Below, one piece after another: positions 6,481 through 9,891 of a stretch of 9,891 nucleotides of DNA; positions within the stretch are counted from its first letter, which is position 1, and every line of letters begins with the position of its first letter. The notes below the pieces were generated by a model. It did no database searches, was not told the DNA's origin, and saw only the letters and a list, made by a program, of their open reading frames with translations. A program made the position numbers and the translations under genes. Source of the stretch: Rhodobacteraceae bacterium UBA996 (GTDB lineage: Bacteria; Pseudomonadota; Alphaproteobacteria; Rhodobacterales; Rhodobacteraceae); the NCBI GenBank assembly GCA_002291955.1, contig DBBA01000313.1:1-9891 (forward strand), read 5' to 3'.

Positions 6481-7462
6481 CGGCCCTGATCACACCCCTG
6501 TGGAACCGCAAGTATCTGCCGCTGGCCGCGACGATCATCGTGTTCCTGGCGATCTTCCTGGCCGGCGGGGTGATGTACGACAACTTCCTGTCCACCCGGG
6601 TGCTGGGCAACATCCTGGCGGACAACTCGTTCATCATCATCGCGGCCATCGGCGCAACCTTCGTGATCCTGTCGGGCGGCATCGACCTGTCCGTGGGGTC
6701 GATGATCGGCTTTGTGGGCGTGTGCATGGCGGTCCTTGACAGCCAGGGGTGGAACCCGCTGGCCACGGCGGCCCTGATGCTCGCGTTCGGCTTTGCCTTC
6801 GGTGCGGCCCAGGGCTGGGTGATCGACGCGCTGGACATCCAGCCCTTCATCATCACGCTGGCGGGCCTGTTCCTGCTGCGGGGGCTGTGCTTATGGTGAC
6901 ACTGGACGCGGTGCCGATCCGGCACGAGTGGGCGAGCCTGTATTCGGGGTTCCGGATCGAGCTGCCGGGGCGTGGCCTGCTGCGGTCCTCGGCCATGGTG
7001 ATGCTGGCCAGCCTGGCCGTGGCAATCTTTGTCGCGCACTTCACGCGCTTTGGCGCCGCGGTCTATGCGCTGGGGGGCGACCGCGAGTCCGCGCGGCTGA
7101 TGGGGGTGAAGATCCGGCGCACCACGGTGCTTGTCTACGCGACCGGGGGCATCTATGCCGCCCTCGCAGGGGTCGTCTATGCGCTGTATACGAAGTCCGG
7201 GTATCCGCTGGCCGGATCGACGCTGGAGTTGTCGGCGATTGCCGCGGTGGTGCTGGGGGGGACGCTGTTGTCGGGTGGGGTGGGGACGGTCGCGGGAACG
7301 CTGTTCGGGGGCCTGATCCTGGGGCTCATCTCGACGCTGATCCTGTTCAACGGGTCGCTCAACTCGGCGTGGATCCTGATCAGCAGCGGCGCGCTTGTGT
7401 TCTGCTTCATCGCGCTGCACCGCATCCTGCTGACCTCGCTCGGCCCCCGTGGCACGTCGTGA
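6477..7462 (+). pseudogene. yjfF: Sugar ABC transporter permease, YjfF-like, split by a frameshift near 6890
   Basis: This is the second permease of the YtfQRT-YjfF system. The first part (6477-6899, 140 residues) begins at ATG with AAGGA seven bases upstream. It reads through SGGIDLSVGSMIGFVGV to ITLAGLFLLRGLC and then hits TGA. The remainder continues one frame back (MVTLDAVPIRHE... to GGTLLSGGVGTVAGTLFGG and IALHRILL). Joined by a -1 step at about 6890, the product is about 328 residues and aligns without a gap to E. coli YjfF (LRGVSYLVSEESIPINH). One missing base, natural or from sequencing, explains it. ATG 6893 overlaps the stop as ATGGTGA, so the second part (189 residues, 6893-7462) could be made by translational coupling. 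The downstream half shows no further decay, so the break is recent, an error, or tolerated. Confidence 0.85.
6893..6899 (+). promoter_or_regulatory. Stop/start overlap between the two halves of the YjfF-like permease
   Basis: ATGGTGA contains the in-frame ATG of the downstream frame (6893-6895) and the TGA that ends the upstream frame (6897-6899). A G-rich stretch (6880-6884) eight bases upstream could act as a weak ribosome-binding site. Ribosomes that terminate here could restart at once and make the C-terminal half as a separate polypeptide. Nothing resembling a slippery heptamer is present at the junction. Confidence 0.35.
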
Positions 7463-8252
7463 TCGCCCTGTGACCGTCCAGCCCCCGGCCCAGCGCCGCC
7501 GCCCCGCCGCCGTGGTCGCGGCCTTTGCGCCCAAGGTCAGCCAGCCGCCGCTCGTCGCCTCGATCGGCCTGCAGATCGTGTCGGGCGCGCTGGCGCCAGG
7601 GCAGCCGCTGAACGAGGCCGCGATGCGCGACCGCTTCGGCGTGTCCCGCACCGCCCTGCGCGAGGCCTATTCGCAGCTGACCGCCAAGGGCCTCGTCACC
7701 GCGCGGCCGCGGGTCGGCACCACGGTGCGCGAACGGCGCCACTGGAACATGCTCGACCCCGACGTGCTGGCCTGGCACCTGCAGACGGTGCCCGCAGTCG
7801 AGATCGCGTCCCACCTCTATGCCCTGCGGCGCATGGTCGAGCCGAGCGCGGCAGGACTGGCCGCAACGGCCCGCACCGATGCCGACCTGGCCGCCATCTA
7901 TGCGGCCTACGACGCGATGGAAGCCAGCGCGGCGCGCGAGGCCGATCTGGTCGAGGCCGACTATGCCTTTCACCTGGCGATCCTGACGGCCACGCAGAAC
8001 CCGTTCATCTCGGGGTTCTCGGCGCTGATCCACGCCGCGATGGTGTCCACCTTCGAACTCAGCTGGCGCGGCACCCAGGTGATCCGCGACCAGCGCCTGT
8101 CGCAGCACCGTCAGGTGGCCGATGCGATCCGCGACCACGACCCGGTCCGCGCGAGCCAGCTGATGAGCCGCCTGCTCGAGGATGCGATCGCGGACGTGTG
8201 GCAGGCCGTGCAGGCGCCGCCCGCTGGCCCTGCCGCAGGATCGGGGCGGTGA
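7449..8252 (+). CDS. GntR-family regulator with FCD domain, probable repressor of the sugar operon
   Basis: This 267-residue DNA-binding regulator is of the FadR/GntR subfamily. A winged helix-turn-helix spans about 36-94, with recognition helix VSRTALREAYSQLTAKGLV (65-83) and wing RPRVGTTVRERRHW. The linker NMLDPDVLAWHL resembles regulators of sugar and sugar-acid genes such as DgoR. The FCD ligand domain (about 115-255) keeps Asp171, His175 (DYAFH) and His220. The fourth usual metal-site histidine, near 242, is replaced by Leu or Arg, so metal binding may be weak or absent. The GTG at 7449 overlaps the permease gene; GTG 7470 is an alternative, and neither has a clear ribosome-binding site. 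As part of the operon it would regulate itself, perhaps through the dyad at 2762-2770. The effector sugar is unknown. Confidence 0.92.
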   Translation: MARRDRPVTVQPPAQRRRPAAVVAAFAPKVSQPPLVASIGLQIVSGALAPGQPLNEAAMRDRFGVSRTALREAYSQLTAKGLVTARPRVGTTVRERRHWNMLDPDVLAWHLQTVPAVEIASHLYALRRMVEPSAAGLAATARTDADLAAIYAAYDAMEASAAREADLVEADYAFHLAILTATQNPFISGFSALIHAAMVSTFELSWRGTQVIRDQRLSQHRQVADAIRDHDPVRASQLMSRLLEDAIADVWQAVQAPPAGPAAGSGR

Positions 8253-8271
8253 CGACGCCAGCAGGCCGCCC

Positions 8272-9252
8272 GTGGTGACGGACTTCGGCCGCACCCCGGC
8301 GGGGGACCGGGTGCTGGCGATCCCGCTTGCGGGCGGCGGGCTGGCCGCCACCATCCTGACCTTTGGCGCGACATTGCAGGATCTGCGGCTGGGGAATGGG
8401 CGCCGGGTCGTGCTGGGCAGCCCGGACCTGGCGGCCTACCTTGGACCGCTGCGGTACTTCGGGGCGATCGTCGGTCCGGTCGCCAACCGCATCGCGGGGG
8501 GGCGCTTCGGGCTCGATGGCCGCGACATCGCGCTCAACCGGAACGAGGCCGGCAGGACCACGCTGCATGGGGGCGCGACGGGGTTCGGGGAACGCGTCTG
8601 GCGGCTGGCCCACCACGCTGCCGACCGCTGCACCCTGGCGCTGGGCCACGCCGACGGTCTGGGCGGGTTTCCCGGTCCCCTGGCGGTGACGGCCACCTAT
8701 CGCCTTCTGCCGCCGCAGGTGCTGGAGATCGAGATCACCGGGACCGCGCCCGCCGTGGCGGTGTTCGCCCCGGCGTTCCACGGCTACTGGAACCTCGACG
8801 GATCGCCCGACATTCTGTCGCACCGGCTGACCATCGCCGCCGACAAGCGCACCCCGGTCGATGCCGCCCTGATTCCGGACGGGCCGCCGGTGGATGTGGC
8901 GGGCACGGACCATGACTATCGCAGCGCCCGGCCGGTGGGGCCGGATCTGGACGACAACTTCTGCACCGGGTCCGCGCGGACCGGGCTGCGGCCGGTCGCC
9001 GTGCTGCAGGGCCGCGATCTGCGGCTGGATGTCGAGACGACCGAGCCGGGATTGCAGGTCTATGCCGCGGCGCGCACGTCCTCGGGCGGGTTTCCGGGCC
9101 TGGACGGGCAGCCCTTCGGGCTGCACGCAGGCGTGGCGCTGGAACCCCAGCTCTGGCCCGATGCGGTGAACCGGCCCGATTTCCCCTCGGCCCGGCTCGA
9201 CCCCGGGGTGCCGGTCACGCAGGTGTCGCGCTTCCGGCTGACCCGGGTCTGA
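8272..9252 (+). CDS. galM: Aldose 1-epimerase (mutarotase), GalM-like
   Basis: This enzyme interconverts the alpha and beta anomers of aldoses such as galactose, so it fits a sugar uptake operon. It has about 326 residues counted from GTG 8272. Active-site residues of the family are present: His99 in TLHGGATGFGERVW, His170 in FHGYWNLDG, and the catalytic Glu291 in ALEPQLWPDAVN. The NRIAGGRF motif (72-79) is also kept. The usual asparagine before the second histidine is replaced (AFH rather than TNH). No signal peptide is seen, so it is probably cytoplasmic. GTG 8272 follows a weak AGG; GTG 8275 is equally possible. An ATG at 8182 in the same frame lies inside the regulator gene and adds a non-homologous arginine-rich leader, so it was rejected. 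The gene begins 19 bases after the regulator stop. Confidence 0.93.
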   Translation: MVTDFGRTPAGDRVLAIPLAGGGLAATILTFGATLQDLRLGNGRRVVLGSPDLAAYLGPLRYFGAIVGPVANRIAGGRFGLDGRDIALNRNEAGRTTLHGGATGFGERVWRLAHHAADRCTLALGHADGLGGFPGPLAVTATYRLLPPQVLEIEITGTAPAVAVFAPAFHGYWNLDGSPDILSHRLTIAADKRTPVDAALIPDGPPVDVAGTDHDYRSARPVGPDLDDNFCTGSARTGLRPVAVLQGRDLRLDVETTEPGLQVYAAARTSSGGFPGLDGQPFGLHAGVALEPQLWPDAVNRPDFPSARLDPGVPVTQVSRFRLTRV

Positions 9253-9270
9253 CGGCGCGCGACCCCTTGG

Positions 9271-9891
9271 TCAGGCCGGGACCGCCTGCGCCAGATAGGC
9301 CCGCCAGCCGCCCAGATGCGTGATGTCGGTCGCGCCCTGCGTGCCCGCCGCTTCCACCAGGAACCCGGTCACAACCCGCCCGTCGGCCAGCCGCACCCGG
9401 CCTAGCGACAGGGGCGCGGGGATATCGCCCAGCAGCGCACCAAGGCCCGCGGGCGGCATCGCCCAGACCTCGACCGCGATGGGGGCGCCGCCGTCCGTCA
9501 CGCGCAGCAGGCCGGGCCGCGCGGGCGGACCGCCCGGCAGGGCGTACAGGCGATAGTCGGGCGCGGTGTGCGTGGCCGCCAGGAACCGCCCGCCGCGGGT
9601 GGTGATCTGGGGGTTCAGCGCCAGCCCCGACATGTGCGCGCCGACCAGTGCGATGGTAGCCTCGCCCGGTTGGGGTGTTGCGGGCAGGGTCGGGGTCGCG
9701 GGCAGGGGGTGCCCGGTCGCGCCCATCTTCGGTGCCGCGTCCGCATGCAGCGCCTGGGCCACGCTGGCGGCCAGCGCGTCCTGGCCCGCGCGGGCCAGCA
9801 GCGTCACGCTGCCGGGGCGGCCGTCGCTGCGGGGGGCGACGGGGACCGCGATGCCGCACAGGTCCATCAGGTTGACGAAGTTCGTGTAGGT
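9271..9891 (-). CDS. atzF: Allophanate hydrolase, C-terminal part (5' end beyond window)
   Basis: Allophanate hydrolase splits allophanate to ammonia and carbon dioxide. It is the last step of both the urea carboxylase and guanidine carboxylase routes. The visible 206 residues begin with the end of the amidase domain (TYTNFVNLMDLCGIAVPVAP, 9832-9891). They continue into the family-specific C-terminal domain: ALVGAHMSGLALNPQI, the APDYRLYALPG and RPGLLRV motifs, AIAVEVWAMP, and the terminal HLGGWRAYL. In characterised members this domain acts on the amidase product. The Ser-cisSer-Lys catalytic triad lies in the missing part. A proline/threonine-rich linker (about PLPATPTLPATPQP) joins the domains. 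The gene converges on the mutarotase gene with only 18 bases between stops. Its link to the riboswitch-controlled importer 6.7 kb away is functional inference. Confidence 0.95.
   Translation of the reverse strand, partial: TYTNFVNLMDLCGIAVPVAPRSDGRPGSVTLLARAGQDALAASVAQALHADAAPKMGATGHPLPATPTLPATPQPGEATIALVGAHMSGLALNPQITTRGGRFLAATHTAPDYRLYALPGGPPARPGLLRVTDGGAPIAVEVWAMPPAGLGALLGDIPAPLSLGRVRLADGRVVTGFLVEAAGTQGATDITHLGGWRAYLAQAVPA

Noticed and set aside
6884..6899. Programmed -1 ribosomal frameshift in the YjfF-like gene
   Set aside because: The junction lacks a slippery heptamer and no obvious downstream pseudoknot was found. A single-base loss with possible restart is simpler.
6389..7651. 420-codon minus-strand open frame across the broken permease
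   Set aside because: It is antisense to the YjfF-like gene; the plus strand carries clear permease motifs in both frames.
8182..8271. Upstream ATG start for the mutarotase
   Set aside because: It would overlap the regulator gene by 71 bases and add an arginine-rich leader unlike the family. GTG 8272 or 8275 fits the usual N-terminus.
8059..9126. 355-codon minus-strand open frame
   Set aside because: It is antisense to the mutarotase and regulator genes, with Arg/Gln/Pro-rich composition and no recognisable domain.
9253..9270. Bidirectional terminator between galM and atzF
   Set aside because: Only 18 bases separate the convergent stops, and no stem with a T-run could be found.

Overview
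The window is uniformly GC-rich with tightly packed operons, overlapping stop and start codons, and proteins of proteobacterial type. It suggests an alphaproteobacterium, possibly of the Rhodobacteraceae; this is an inference from base composition and gene style, because no marker gene is present. Two unrelated gene sets lie on opposite strands.

Left, minus strand (1-2563): an ABC uptake system of the nitrate/sulfonate/taurine class (binding protein, permease, ATPase, the last cut by the window edge). It is preceded by an RNA leader with the conserved blocks of the guanidine-I (ykkC subtype 1) riboswitch. A hairpin enclosing the ribosome-binding site sits between the aptamer and the start codon. 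The binding protein resembles the family found beside 'urea carboxylase' genes, now understood as guanidine carboxylase, so the likely cargo is guanidine. Right edge, minus strand (9271-9891): the C-terminal part of allophanate hydrolase, the last enzyme of the guanidine carboxylase pathway. The carboxylase and carboxyguanidine deiminase genes are not in the window.

Middle, plus strand (about 2740-9252): a six-gene sugar operon lying between these two nitrogen-related pieces. It holds a YtfQ-like galactofuranose-type binding protein (TTG start), a YtfR-like double ATPase, a YtfT-like permease, a YjfF-like permease broken by a frameshift near 6890, a GntR/FCD regulator, and an aldose 1-epimerase. 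The whole set is read from an AT-rich promoter near 2744-2773 that contains a dyad, a plausible operator for the regulator. Strong hairpins follow the binding-protein gene and probably keep its mRNA more abundant than that of the transporter core.

The most notable points are the guanidine-I riboswitch with its Shine-Dalgarno-enclosing hairpin, the split YjfF permease whose second half has a start codon overlapping the premature stop, and the nesting of a sugar operon within guanidine-catabolism genes.
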